The notes below the pieces were generated by a model. That model was not told where the DNA came from. It made no database searches and worked only from the letters and a program-made list of their open reading frames with translations. Position numbers and translations under genes: made by a program. This document shows, piece by piece, positions 55,910-63,980 of a stretch of DNA of 64,000 nucleotides. The DNA comes from Salipiger bermudensis (GTDB lineage Bacteria; Pseudomonadota; Alphaproteobacteria; Rhodobacterales; Rhodobacteraceae), in assembly GCF_020171625.1 (NCBI RefSeq), contig NZ_JAIUZY010000006.1, positions 247,120-311,119 of the forward strand. Reading direction: 5' to 3'. Position 1 is the stretch's first letter; each line of letters starts with the position of its first letter.

Positions 55910-56350
55910 ATGTTCGCAGATTTCCTGAAGCGGCTCGTTGAGCCCGGCCCGCAAACCCTTCCCGATGCCGACGCGCGTCTGGCGCTGACAGCGCTTCTCG
56001 TGCGTGTCGCCCGCGCCGACGAGACCTATGACGAGAGCGAGCGTCAGCGCATCGACCGGATCAACGTCGCGCGTTACGGGCTGTCGCCCTTCGAGGCCGC
56101 CAAGCTGCGCGGCGAGGGCGAGGCACTCGAGGCCGAGGCGCCCGACACCGTGCGCTTCACCCGCGCCATCAAGGATGCGGTCGATTACGATCACCGCATC
56201 GGCGTGATCGAGGCGCTGTGGGAGGTGGTGCTCGCCGACGGCGAACGCGACGCCGAGGAAGACGCGCTGCTGCGTCTGGTGTCGAACCTTCTGGGCATCA
56301 ACGACCGCGATTCTGCCCTCGCCCGTCAGCGGGTTGACCGCGGAAGCTGA
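55910..56350 (+). CDS. TerB-family protein, copy 3
   Basis: A 146-residue paralogue of the preceding gene, 67 bases downstream. Seen: ALTALLVRVARADETYDESE, IDRINVARYGLSPFEAAKLR, and GVIEALWEVVLADGERDAEE with the ADGxxDxxE acidic motif. It begins with a similar amphipathic stretch (FADFLKRL). No clear ribosome-binding site precedes the ATG. The tandem arrangement indicates duplication; the two carry the full set of acidic residues, unlike copy 1. Confidence 0.82.
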   Translation: MFADFLKRLVEPGPQTLPDADARLALTALLVRVARADETYDESERQRIDRINVARYGLSPFEAAKLRGEGEALEAEAPDTVRFTRAIKDAVDYDHRIGVIEALWEVVLADGERDAEEDALLRLVSNLLGINDRDSALARQRVDRGS

Positions 56351-56541
56351 GCGGCTTCAGCACAGCGCAACCTCGCGACCCGATCTCCGGCGCATTCAAG
56401 GGCCGGATCGCCGCCTTGAATCGCGGCATTTGCTGATTGACGCGGCGAAAACCCCGGCTCCGCTCGCGTTTTGCGCATTGCAAATGGCGGCTGTTTGCGC
56501 CCATCCTCGCCCCTGATCGAAACCGCCGCCAGAGGTCAGGC

Positions 56542-57318
56542 TTGCCAAATCCCGCGCCCGTCATCGAAATCCGCAACCTTCACAAGGCCTATGGCGGCCT
56601 CGAGGTGCTCAAGGGCGTGGACGTCACCGCCCATCGCGGCGACGTGGTGTCGCTGATCGGGTCGTCGGGATCGGGCAAATCGACGCTGCTGCGGTGCTGC
56701 AACCTGCTCGAGGACAGCCAGCAGGGCGAGATCCTGTTCAAGGGCGAACCGGTGGACTGGAAGGGCACGGGCCATCACCGCCGCCCCGCCGATCCCAAGC
56801 AGGTGCTGCGCATCCGCACCAACCTGTCGATGGTGTTCCAGCAGTTCAATCTCTGGGCCCACATGACGATCCTGCAAAACGTCATGGAAGCCCCCCTCAC
56901 CGTGCTGGCGCGCGACCGTGGCGCTGTCGAGAAGGCCGCCCGCGGCTATCTCGAGAAGGTCGGCATCGGCGACAAGTGCGATGCCTACCCGGCGCAGCTC
57001 TCGGGCGGCCAGCAACAGCGCGCCGCCATCGCGCGCGCGCTCTGCATGGAGCCCGAAGCGCTGCTCTTCGACGAGCCGACCTCGGCGCTCGACCCGGAGC
57101 TCGAGCAGGAGGTGGTCAAGGTCATCAAGGACCTCGCCTCCGAGGGCCGCACCATGATCATCGTGACGCATGACATGAAGATGGCCCACGACGTGAGCGA
57201 TCACGTGGTGTTCCTGCATCAGGGCCTGATCGAAGAACAGGGACCGCCCGAGACGCTGTTCGGCGCCCCGAAATCCGAGCGCCTGCGGGGATTCCTGACC
57301 TCCACAACCCACGCCTGA
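56542..57318 (+). CDS. Polar amino-acid ABC transporter ATPase (HisP/OccP type)
   Basis: A 258-residue ATPase. Seen: Walker A GSSGSGKST (about 38-46), the HisP-type insertion GHHRRPADPKQVLRIRTNLS, Q-loop MVFQQFNLWAHMTILQNVME, signature [15 protein letters not shown], Walker [15 protein letters not shown] and H-loop IIVTHDMKMA. The FNLWAHMT and insertion pattern match basic amino-acid/opine-type importers. The start is TTG at 56542 with GAGG upstream; an upstream ATG-led frame would add 35 unrelated residues. The binding protein and two permeases follow. Confidence 0.9.
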   Translation: MPNPAPVIEIRNLHKAYGGLEVLKGVDVTAHRGDVVSLIGSSGSGKSTLLRCCNLLEDSQQGEILFKGEPVDWKGTGHHRRPADPKQVLRIRTNLSMVFQQFNLWAHMTILQNVMEAPLTVLARDRGAVEKAARGYLEKVGIGDKCDAYPAQLSGGQQQRAAIARALCMEPEALLFDEPTSALDPELEQEVVKVIKDLASEGRTMIIVTHDMKMAHDVSDHVVFLHQGLIEEQGPPETLFGAPKSERLRGFLTSTTHA

Positions 57319-57357
57319 AAGGCGAGGGCCATAAAAACCAACCAAGGGAGCAAACTT

Positions 57358-58086
57358 ATGAAGACCATCCTTTTCGGCACCGCCGCACTGGCCATGACCG
57401 CCTCGATGGCGCTGGCGCAGGACGTCGTGCGTCTTGGCACCGAGGGCGGCTACCCTCCGTACAACTACATCGACGATTCCGGCGAGGTCGCGGGCTTCGA
57501 GCGCGTTCTGGGCGACGAGCTGTGCAAGCGCGCCGAACTGACCTGCGAGTGGGTCACGAACGAGTGGGATTCGATCATCCCCAACCTCGTCTCGGGCAAT
57601 TACGACGCCATCATCGCCGGCATGTCGATCACGCCCGAGCGTGAGGAGGTCGTGGCCTTCACCCAGAACTACACCCCGCCCTCGCCCTCGGCCTTTGCCT
57701 CGATGATGGACGACGTGGATCTGGATTCGGCGGTGATCGCGGCGCAGACCGGCACCATCCAGGCGGCGCATGTCGCGACCATGGAAGGCGCGACCCTCGT
57801 GGAATACCCCACCCCCGACGAGACCGTCGCGGCGATGCGCGCCGGCGAGGCGGACGTGGTGCTGTCGGACAAGGACTACCTGATCCCGGTGGTCGAGGAA
57901 TCCGGCGGCGAAGTGTCTTTCGTGGGTGACGACGTGCCGCTCGGCGGCGGCATCGGCATGGCCTTCCGCCAGTCCGACCCGGAGCTGCGTGACAAATTCG
58001 ACGCCGCCGTGCAGTCGATGAAGGATGACGGCACGCTCAACGAGATGATCGTCGAATACCTCGGCGCGGACAGCCCGAAGTTCTGA
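57358..58086 (+). CDS. Amino-acid ABC transporter binding protein (family 3)
   Basis: A 242-residue periplasmic protein with signal peptide about 1-20 (MKTILFGTAALAMTASMALA). Seen: LGTEGGYPPYNYIDDSGEVA, FERVLGDELCKRAELTCEWV with a likely disulfide pair, NYDAIIAGMSITPEREEVVA (family 3 signature) and ADVVLSDKDYLIPVVEESG. This resembles lysine/arginine/ornithine and histidine binders; the ligand is not certain. GGGAG precedes the ATG. A strong hairpin follows. Confidence 0.92.
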   Translation: MKTILFGTAALAMTASMALAQDVVRLGTEGGYPPYNYIDDSGEVAGFERVLGDELCKRAELTCEWVTNEWDSIIPNLVSGNYDAIIAGMSITPEREEVVAFTQNYTPPSPSAFASMMDDVDLDSAVIAAQTGTIQAAHVATMEGATLVEYPTPDETVAAMRAGEADVVLSDKDYLIPVVEESGGEVSFVGDDVPLGGGIGMAFRQSDPELRDKFDAAVQSMKDDGTLNEMIVEYLGADSPKF

Positions 58087-58093
58087 TGACCCT

Positions 58094-58116
58094 GCCCCGG
58101 CCCCTCGGGCCGGGGC
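58094..58116 (+). other. Intra-operonic GC hairpin after the binding-protein gene
   Basis: GCCCCGGCCC/GGGCCGGGGC is a perfect 10-bp stem with loop CTC, starting 8 bases after the stop. No T-tract. Confidence 0.55.
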
Positions 58117-58134
58117 GCTTCCCGGAGAGCCGCC

Positions 58135-59016
58135 ATCTTTTCTGCCTGCGCCGATCCCTCCGCCCTGTCGGGCCTGAGCTGGCTTGCCTGCTACCTGACG
58201 ACGGGCAAGCATTTTGCCTTCTACGCCTCCTTCGGGACGGTGCTGCTGCTGCTTGCGATCACCGCGCCGGTGGCGCTGGGGATGGGATTCCTCGGGGCGA
58301 TCGGCGCGCGGTCGCGGATCGCCCCGATCCGCTGGCTCGGCCAGGGCTATATCGCGGTGGTGCGCGGTGTGCCGGACATCGCCTTCTTCCTGTTCTTCGT
58401 GATCGCGCTCGACCAAGGCTTCGAGTGGCTGCGCCATCAGGTGAAATGTCCCGACTGGCCGGATGAGATCTGGCAGGGCAACGACTTCGTCGTCTGCCCG
58501 GCGGCGAAACTGCCGCTGAGCGCCTCGCCGCAGATCTGGCACGAAGTCTACGGCTTCAGCCTCGCGGTGCTGACATTCGCCATCGTTTTCGGCGCCTTCG
58601 CGGCCAACGTGCTCTACGGCGCGATGCGGGCGGTGCCGCACGCGCAGCTCGAGACCGCCGAGGCCTATGGCATGAGCCACCGGCAGACCTTCTGGCGGAT
58701 CCTGATCCCGCAGATGTGGGTCTATGCCCTGCCGGGGCTGTCGAACCTCTGGATGGTGCTGATCAAGGCCACGCCGCTGCTGTTCCTGCTGGGGGTCGAG
58801 GACATCGTCTACTGGGCGCGCGAACTTGGCGGGTCGAAGACGGCCCGCTTCACCGACTATCCGCATGGCGACTGGCGGGTCTGGTATTTCGCGGCCCTGC
58901 TGGTGTTCTACCTGTGCTTCACGCGCGTCTCCGAGATCGTTCTGGGCCGGCTGATGACCCGACTGACCCATGGCCAGGCGACGATGGGCGGCGAAGCGCA
59001 AAGGAAGGCGGCGTGA
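58135..59016 (+). CDS. Amino-acid ABC transporter permease (HisQ type), possible ATC start
   Basis: About 293 residues if started at ATC 58135. The N-terminal segment FSACADPSALSGLSWLACYL lies in frame but has no ATG, GTG or TTG between the in-frame stop at 58087 and a GTG at 58240; GGAGAG lies 5 bases before the ATC. Membrane protein with FGTVLLLLAITAPVALGMGF, RGVPDIAFFLFFVIAL, and the EAA-loop AQLETAEAYGMSHRQTFWRI. A long loop (WLRHQVKCPDWPDE...) contains two cysteines. If translation starts at 58240, the first helix is lost. The gene partners the second permease downstream. Confidence 0.82.
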   Translation: MFSACADPSALSGLSWLACYLTTGKHFAFYASFGTVLLLLAITAPVALGMGFLGAIGARSRIAPIRWLGQGYIAVVRGVPDIAFFLFFVIALDQGFEWLRHQVKCPDWPDEIWQGNDFVVCPAAKLPLSASPQIWHEVYGFSLAVLTFAIVFGAFAANVLYGAMRAVPHAQLETAEAYGMSHRQTFWRILIPQMWVYALPGLSNLWMVLIKATPLLFLLGVEDIVYWARELGGSKTARFTDYPHGDWRVWYFAALLVFYLCFTRVSEIVLGRLMTRLTHGQATMGGEAQRKAA

Positions 59017-59037
59017 TGCGCGGTTCAGGCGTTGCAG

Positions 59038-59081
59038 CGGGGCGCTGCCCCGCACCCCGGGATATTTCCGGCCAGAAGAAG
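59038..59081 (+). repeat. REP-like intergenic element
   Basis: A short hairpin CGGGGC-GCT-GCCCCG (59038-59052) followed by CCCCGGGATATTT and CCAGAAGAAG matches, from memory, an interspersed intergenic repeat common in Rhodobacteraceae. It fills the gap between two permease genes of one operon. Only one copy is seen in this window. Confidence 0.45.
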
Positions 59082-59107
59082 GGCCTGCCGGGCGCAGGAG
59101 GACAGGC

Positions 59108-59914
59108 ATGAGCTGCTGGGACGTGGTGGCGGATTACGGGCTGCGCTCGCTGGGCATCGGCGAGCGGCTGTTGCCGCGGGACGATTTCACCCTCTGCAAG
59201 CAGGCGGTGCTGATCGGCTCGGGGATGATCTGGAACATCTATTTCGGCACGGTGGCGCTGCTGGCGGGGTTCTTCCTCGCCACCGCGGTGGCCCTGGGCA
59301 AGGCCTCGAACAACCGGGTGGTGCGCAAGGCGTCGGAGTGGTTCATCTTCGTCTTCCGCGGGTCGCCGCTGTTCATCCAGTTCTTCTTTGCCTACTTCCT
59401 GTTCCTGTCGCTGAAATCGGTCTCGCCGATCTTCGACCCGCTGACGGCCGCGTGGCTGGGCGCACTGATCGTGCTGTTTCTCAACACCGCGGCCTATTCG
59501 GGAGAGATCTTCTACGGCGCGCTGCTGTCGGTCCCGAAGGGCGACATCGAGGCCGCCGACGCCTACGGGTTCAGTGGCTGGCCGCGCTTCCGGCGCATCG
59601 TCTGGCCGACGATGCTGCGCCTGGCGTGGCCCGCCTATACCAACGAGGCGATCTTCCTGTTCCACGCCACCACGCTGGTGTTCTTCTCGGGGTTCCCGGC
59701 CTGGCAACAGCGCGGCGATGCGCTCTACTATGCCAGCTATTTCGCCGACAAGACCTTCAACCCCTTCGTGGCCTACCCGATCCTCGCCGGCTATTTCATC
59801 CTGCTGACCCTGCTGATCATCTGGCTGTTCGGCGCGATCAACCGGCGGCTCAACCGGCACCTGCCGCAGGCGCGCCGATCGAAGGTGCGATACCGACCCA
59901 CGCTGCTGCGCTGA
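59108..59914 (+). CDS. Amino-acid ABC transporter permease (HisM type)
   Basis: A 268-residue membrane protein that would pair with the HisQ-type permease. Seen: GMIWNIYFGTVALLAGFFLA, FIFVFRGSPLFIQFFFAYFL, NTAAYSGEIFYGALLSVPKG, the EAA-loop DIEAADAYGFSGWPRFRRIV, and ATTLVFFSGFPAWQQRGDAL. AGGAGG precedes the ATG. It ends the importer operon; a 7-bp hairpin follows 50 bases later. Confidence 0.91.
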   Translation: MSCWDVVADYGLRSLGIGERLLPRDDFTLCKQAVLIGSGMIWNIYFGTVALLAGFFLATAVALGKASNNRVVRKASEWFIFVFRGSPLFIQFFFAYFLFLSLKSVSPIFDPLTAAWLGALIVLFLNTAAYSGEIFYGALLSVPKGDIEAADAYGFSGWPRFRRIVWPTMLRLAWPAYTNEAIFLFHATTLVFFSGFPAWQQRGDALYYASYFADKTFNPFVAYPILAGYFILLTLLIIWLFGAINRRLNRHLPQARRSKVRYRPTLLR

Positions 59915-59964
59915 GAATAGGCGAAATGGCTTTGCCGATCCGCCCGCCCGGTGCAGGATGGTCT

Positions 59965-59981
59965 TGCGGGCAGCGCCCGCA
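59965..59981 (+). terminator. Hairpin after the importer operon
   Basis: TGCGGGC/GCCCGCA, a perfect 7-bp stem with a three-base loop, lies between the permease and the next small gene. No T-tract. Confidence 0.35.
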
Positions 59982-60022
59982 CGGGCGCGTCGCTCCGCAT
60001 CAGGGACCGGAGGGACGCAGCC

Positions 60023-60439
60023 ATGCCGACACGCATCACCACAGCCATCTTCCTCGCCATCGCGGCCGAGTTCAGCGCCGCGCCGGCCGGAGCGCAGCAA
60101 CCCGCGCGGGTGGCGTTCGAACCCGGCGCCTCAAGCGCCACGATCAGTGGCACGATCACGGGGCAGGACCACATTGACTACCTGCTCGGCGCCACCGAGG
60201 GTCAGACGCTCGAGGCCAGCATTGCGGTCGAGGGCAGCAATGGCGACGGCACGATCTATTTCAACATCATGCCGCCGGGCGCGACCTACGAGGCGATCTT
60301 CCTCGGTCAGAGAGACGGCCGCGAGGCGCGCGTGGTGCTCCCCGAGAGTGGCGATTACACCATCCGGGTCTACCTGATGGGCAACGATCGCGATGCCGGC
60401 AAGACGGTCGGCTTCCGGCTTCCCGTGGCGATCCGCTGA
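60023..60439 (+). CDS. PliI-like periplasmic lysozyme inhibitor
   Basis: A 138-residue secreted protein with signal peptide about 1-24 (ends GAQQ). The mature part is a small beta-sandwich type domain: ATISGTITGQDHIDYLLGAT, TIYFNIMPPGATYEAIFLG, and LPESGDYTIRVYLMGNDRDA. The SGDY segment matches the SGxY loop that plugs the active site in i-type lysozyme inhibitors (PliI). Related proteins are often labelled DNA breaking-rejoining protein without support. Inhibition is not proven here. GGAGGGACG precedes the ATG. Confidence 0.7.
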   Translation: MPTRITTAIFLAIAAEFSAAPAGAQQPARVAFEPGASSATISGTITGQDHIDYLLGATEGQTLEASIAVEGSNGDGTIYFNIMPPGATYEAIFLGQRDGREARVVLPESGDYTIRVYLMGNDRDAGKTVGFRLPVAIR

Positions 60440-60507
60440 GCAGCGGAGGACGGCGACGTCAGGACATCGGGTTTTTTCTTGCCAGCCCCCCGTGTGGCAC
60501 GGTATCC

Positions 60508-60525
60508 AGAATTTGATCAAATTCT
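60508..60525 (+). promoter_or_regulatory. Perfect 18-bp palindrome upstream of the glutamine synthetase-like operon
   Basis: AGAATTTGATCAAATTCT is an exact 18-base palindrome ending 10 bases before the ATG. It is AT-rich in a GC-rich setting, overlaps the expected leader/ribosome-binding region, and is a strong candidate for a repressor site. A T6 run (60472-60477) upstream may belong to the previous gene's terminator. Confidence 0.6.
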
Positions 60526-60535
60526 ACGGTGACCC

Positions 60536-61879
60536 ATGAACGACCCCAAAAGCTGGCTGCGCAAGAACCCGCAGGTCCGCACCATCCGTGTGGCTGCAAG
60601 CGACCTCAACGGACAACCACGCGGCAAGCGTGTCCCCGCGCGCTTCGTCGACAAGGTGGTCGAGGACGGCACCCGCTTCCCGCTCTCGGTTCTCAATCTC
60701 GACATCTGGGGCGAGGACATCGACGACAGCCCGCTGGTCTTCGAGACCGGCGACCGCGACGGCGTGCTCTGGCCCACCGAGCGTGGCTTCGTGCCGATGC
60801 CCTGGCTCGAAGCGCCCACCGCGCTGCTGCCGATCTGGATGTACCGCGAAGACGGACGGCCCTTCGACGGCGACCCGCGCCACGCGCTCTCGGCGGTTCT
60901 CAAGCGCTACCGCAAGCTCGGCCTCACCCCGGTGGTGGCGATCGAGCTCGAGTTCTTCCTGATCGATGACAGCGGCAAGACGCTCCAGGTGCCGCTCTCG
61001 CCGCGCTCTCAGAAACGGCGCAAGGCGGCGGAGGTGATGTCGATCCGGGCGCTGGACGCGTTCGACATCTTCTTCACCGATCTCTACGACGCCTGCGAGG
61101 ACATGGACATCCCCGCCGACACGGCGATCTCGGAGGCGGGGCTCGGGCAGTTCGAGCTCAACCTCATGCACCAGCCCGACGCGCTGCGCGCCGCCGACGA
61201 CGCGTGGTTCTTCAAGATGCTGGTGCGCGGGCTGGCCCGGCGCCACGGCTTTGCCGCCTCGTTCATGGCGAAACCCTACGAGGACTACCCGGGCTCCGGG
61301 ATGCACGTGCATTTCTCGGTGCTCGACGAGGAGGGCAACAACATCTTCGACGATGGCGGCCCCAAGGGCACCGACAAGATGCGCCACGCGGTGGGCGGGC
61401 TGATGGAGGCGATGCATGACAGCACGCTGATCTTCGCCCCGCACGGCAACAGCTACGACCGGCTGGTGCCCGAGAACCACGCACCCTGCGGCATCTCCTG
61501 GGCCTACGAGAACCGCACCTCGGCGATCCGCATTCCCGGCGGCAGCCCCAAGGGCCGGCGCATCGAGCACCGCGTGGCGGGGGGCGACGTGAACCCCTAC
61601 CTGCTGCTCGCCACCCTGCTGGGCGCCGCGCTGAACGGCATCGAGGACGGCACCGAGCCGCCCGCGCCGATCACCGGCAACGCCTACGTGCAGGACCTGC
61701 CGCTGATTCCCGGCAGCTGGGAGAAGGCGATGGACGCCTTCGAGGCCAGCGAGGTGATGCCGCGCATCCTGCCCGAGGGCCTGATCCGCAACCTGCTGCT
61801 GACCAAGCGGCAGGAGCTGCATTTCATGTCCGAGCTTTCGCCACAGGAGCAGGCGGAAATCTATCTAGACACGGTCTGA
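60536..61879 (+). CDS. Glutamine synthetase-like protein 1 (gamma-glutamylpolyamine synthetase type)
   Basis: A 447-residue glutamine synthetase superfamily enzyme without the full GlnA signature set, of the PuuA/GlnA3-like group that ligates glutamate to amines with ATP. Seen: VRVAASDLNGQPRGKRVP-like start (RVAASDLNGQPRGKRVP), VVAIELEFFLID with metal glutamates, GQFELNLMHQPDALRAADD, PGSGMHVHFSVLDEEGNN with the ATP-site histidine, and IEHRVAGGDVNPYLLLATLL. The substrate (putrescine, other amine) is inferred from the following genes. The start is ATG 60536; GGTGA lies just upstream. Confidence 0.85.
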   Translation: MNDPKSWLRKNPQVRTIRVAASDLNGQPRGKRVPARFVDKVVEDGTRFPLSVLNLDIWGEDIDDSPLVFETGDRDGVLWPTERGFVPMPWLEAPTALLPIWMYREDGRPFDGDPRHALSAVLKRYRKLGLTPVVAIELEFFLIDDSGKTLQVPLSPRSQKRRKAAEVMSIRALDAFDIFFTDLYDACEDMDIPADTAISEAGLGQFELNLMHQPDALRAADDAWFFKMLVRGLARRHGFAASFMAKPYEDYPGSGMHVHFSVLDEEGNNIFDDGGPKGTDKMRHAVGGLMEAMHDSTLIFAPHGNSYDRLVPENHAPCGISWAYENRTSAIRIPGGSPKGRRIEHRVAGGDVNPYLLLATLLGAALNGIEDGTEPPAPITGNAYVQDLPLIPGSWEKAMDAFEASEVMPRILPEGLIRNLLLTKRQELHFMSELSPQEQAEIYLDTV

Positions 61880-61885
61880 GCCCCT

Positions 61886-61907
61886 CTTGCCGCGTCTCTG
61901 CGGCAGG
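61886..61907 (+). other. Intra-operonic hairpin, GS-like 1 - amidotransferase gap
   Basis: TGCCGC/GCGGCA, extended by a wobble and a C-G pair to eight pairs with a six-base loop, lies 6 bases after the stop. Confidence 0.4.
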
Positions 61908-61941
61908 ACTACCCTTCGGCCATCAACGATATCGGTGCTTC

Positions 61942-62622
61942 ATGAAAATCGGCATTCTGCAACCCGGGCTCGTCCCGGACGTGATCCTCGAAGAGGTCGG
62001 GGATTACGATACGCAATTCCACGCCCTGCTCGACGGGCACGGCTTCGAGTTCGAGACCTGGAAGGTGGTCAACGGCGACTTTCCCGAGGGGCCTGACGCC
62101 GCCGATGGCTGGCTGATCACCGGCTCGCGTCACGGTGCCTACGAGGACCACCCGTGGATGGCCCCGCTCGAAGAGCTGATCCGCGCGATCCACGCCTCGG
62201 GCAAGCCGCTGATCGGGGTCTGCTTCGGCCATCAGGTCATCGCGCAGGCGCTTGGCGGCAAGGTCGAGAAATCCGACAAGGGCTGGGTCATCGGGCCGAC
62301 GCTCTACGAGTATGCCGACAGCCAGCGGCTGCTGAACGCCTGGCACCAGGACCAGGTTACCGAGCTGCCGCCCGGGGCCGAGGTCGTGGCGTCGTCGGAC
62401 AAGTGCCGCTATGCCGCGATCCTCTATCCGCGGCACGCCTACACGGTCCAGCCGCACCCGGAATTCCGCCGCAACTATGTCGCCAGCCTGATCGAGCACC
62501 GCGCCCCGGGCGTGGTGCCGCCGGAGCTGATCGAAGACGCCAAGGGCAAGCTCGAGATGCCGCTCGACAGCGCCGATCTGGGGGCGCAATTCGCCCGGTT
62601 TTTCAAGGAGAAGCGGCTATGA
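61942..62622 (+). CDS. Class I glutamine amidotransferase-like protein
   Basis: A 226-residue type 1 amidotransferase domain protein. The catalytic triad is complete: C94 in GVCFGHQ, H172 and E174 in VQPHPEF. There is no synthetase domain, as in stand-alone hydrolases. Position between two glutamine synthetase-like genes suggests it acts on a gamma-glutamylated intermediate, for example hydrolysing gamma-glutamyl-GABA or a related amide, although PuuD-type hydrolases of E. coli belong to a different sub-branch. The last four bases overlap the next ATG (ATGA). Confidence 0.82.
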   Translation: MKIGILQPGLVPDVILEEVGDYDTQFHALLDGHGFEFETWKVVNGDFPEGPDAADGWLITGSRHGAYEDHPWMAPLEELIRAIHASGKPLIGVCFGHQVIAQALGGKVEKSDKGWVIGPTLYEYADSQRLLNAWHQDQVTELPPGAEVVASSDKCRYAAILYPRHAYTVQPHPEFRRNYVASLIEHRAPGVVPPELIEDAKGKLEMPLDSADLGAQFARFFKEKRL

Positions 62623-63980
62623 GCACCGACTGGAGCGACAACCTGCCCGAGCCCGCCGCCGCCTATCTCGAGGGCCGCAGGCTCGACGAGGTCGAGTGCA
62701 TCGTCTCCGACCTGCCGGGCATCGCGCGCGGCAAGGCGGTGCCGGCGTCGAAATTCGCCCGGCAGTCCTATTTCCACCTGCCAGACTCGATCTTCTTCCA
62801 GACCATAACGGGCGAATGGGGCGAGGCCGCCGGCGAGGAAGGCTTCATCGAGCGCGACATGATCCTCAAGCCCGACATGAGCACGGCCAGCGCCGCGCCC
62901 TGGACCGGGGACTGGACGCTGCAGGTGATCCACGACGCCTTCGACCGGCACGGCGATCCGATCGAATACGCGCCGCGCAACGTGCTCAAGCGCGTGGTGA
63001 AGCTCTACGAAGAGCAGGGCTGGAAGCCGATCGTGGCGCCGGAGATGGAATTCTTCATCGTCGCGCGCAACCTCGACCCCGCCAAGGACATCGAGCCGAT
63101 GATGGGCCGCTCGGGTCGCCCTGCTGCGGCACGTCAGGCCTATTCGATGACCGCGGTGGACGAGTTCGGCCCGGTGATCGACGACATCTACGATTTTGCC
63201 GAGGCCCAGGGCTTCGAGATCGACGGCATTACCCAGGAGGGCGGCGCTGGCCAGCTCGAGATCAACCTGCTGCACGGCGATCCGGTCAAGCTGGCCGACG
63301 AGGTGTTCTACTTCAAGCGGCTGATCCGCGAGGCGGCGCTGCGGCATGACTGCTTCGCCACCTTCATGGCCAAGCCGATCGCCGACGAGCCGGGCTCGGC
63401 GATGCATATCCACCACTCGGTGATGGACTTCGAGACCGGGCGCAACATCTTCTCCGGCCCGCAGGGCGGCGAGACCGATGCGTTCTACCACTTCATCGGC
63501 GGGCTGCAGACCTACCTGCCGGCGGCGGTCGCCGTGATGGCGCCCTACGTGAACTCCTACCGCCGCTACGTGCGCGACCACGCGGCGCCGATCAACCTCG
63601 AATGGGGGCGCGACAACCGCACCACCGGCATCCGCATCCCGCTCTCGGGGGCCGAGAGCCGCCGCGTCGAGAACCGGCTCGCGGGGATGGACTGCAACCC
63701 CTATCTCGGCATCGCGGCGTCGCTGGCCTGCGGCTATCTCGGGCTGATGGAGGAGCGCCGCCCGTCGAAGCAGTTCCGCGGCGACGCCTACGAGGGCGAG
63801 GGCGACATCCCGCGCGTGCTGGGCACGGCGCTCGAGCTCTGGGACGAGGCCGAGGCGCTGCACGAGGTGATGGGCAAGGATTTCGCCCGGGTCTACTCGA
63901 TCGTGAAGCGGGCGGAATACGAGGAATTCCTGTCGGTGATCAGCCCGTGGGAGCGGGAGCACCTGCTGCTCAACGTCTGA
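62619..63980 (+). CDS. Glutamine synthetase-like protein 2 (gamma-glutamylpolyamine synthetase type)
   Basis: A 453-residue paralogue of the glutamine synthetase-like protein at 60.5 kb. Seen: VECIVSDLPGIARGKAVPAS, IVAPEMEFFIVARNLDPAKD with metal glutamates, GAGQLEINLLHGDPVKLADE, PGSAMHIHHSVMDFETGRNI, RDNRTTGIRIPLSGAESRRV and NRLAGMDCNPYLGIAASLAC. Both copies keep the ATP- and glutamate-site residues, so they probably act on different amines. It is translationally coupled to the amidotransferase. The operon may continue beyond 64000. Confidence 0.86.
   Translation: MSTDWSDNLPEPAAAYLEGRRLDEVECIVSDLPGIARGKAVPASKFARQSYFHLPDSIFFQTITGEWGEAAGEEGFIERDMILKPDMSTASAAPWTGDWTLQVIHDAFDRHGDPIEYAPRNVLKRVVKLYEEQGWKPIVAPEMEFFIVARNLDPAKDIEPMMGRSGRPAAARQAYSMTAVDEFGPVIDDIYDFAEAQGFEIDGITQEGGAGQLEINLLHGDPVKLADEVFYFKRLIREAALRHDCFATFMAKPIADEPGSAMHIHHSVMDFETGRNIFSGPQGGETDAFYHFIGGLQTYLPAAVAVMAPYVNSYRRYVRDHAAPINLEWGRDNRTTGIRIPLSGAESRRVENRLAGMDCNPYLGIAASLACGYLGLMEERRPSKQFRGDAYEGEGDIPRVLGTALELWDEAEALHEVMGKDFARVYSIVKRAEYEEFLSVISPWEREHLLLNV

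Noticed and set aside
60494..60510. Possible sigma-54 promoter (TGGCAC element) before the glutamine synthetase-like operon
   Set aside because: The -24-like TGGCACG is present but the sequence at the correct spacing reads CCAG, without the required GC of the -12 element.
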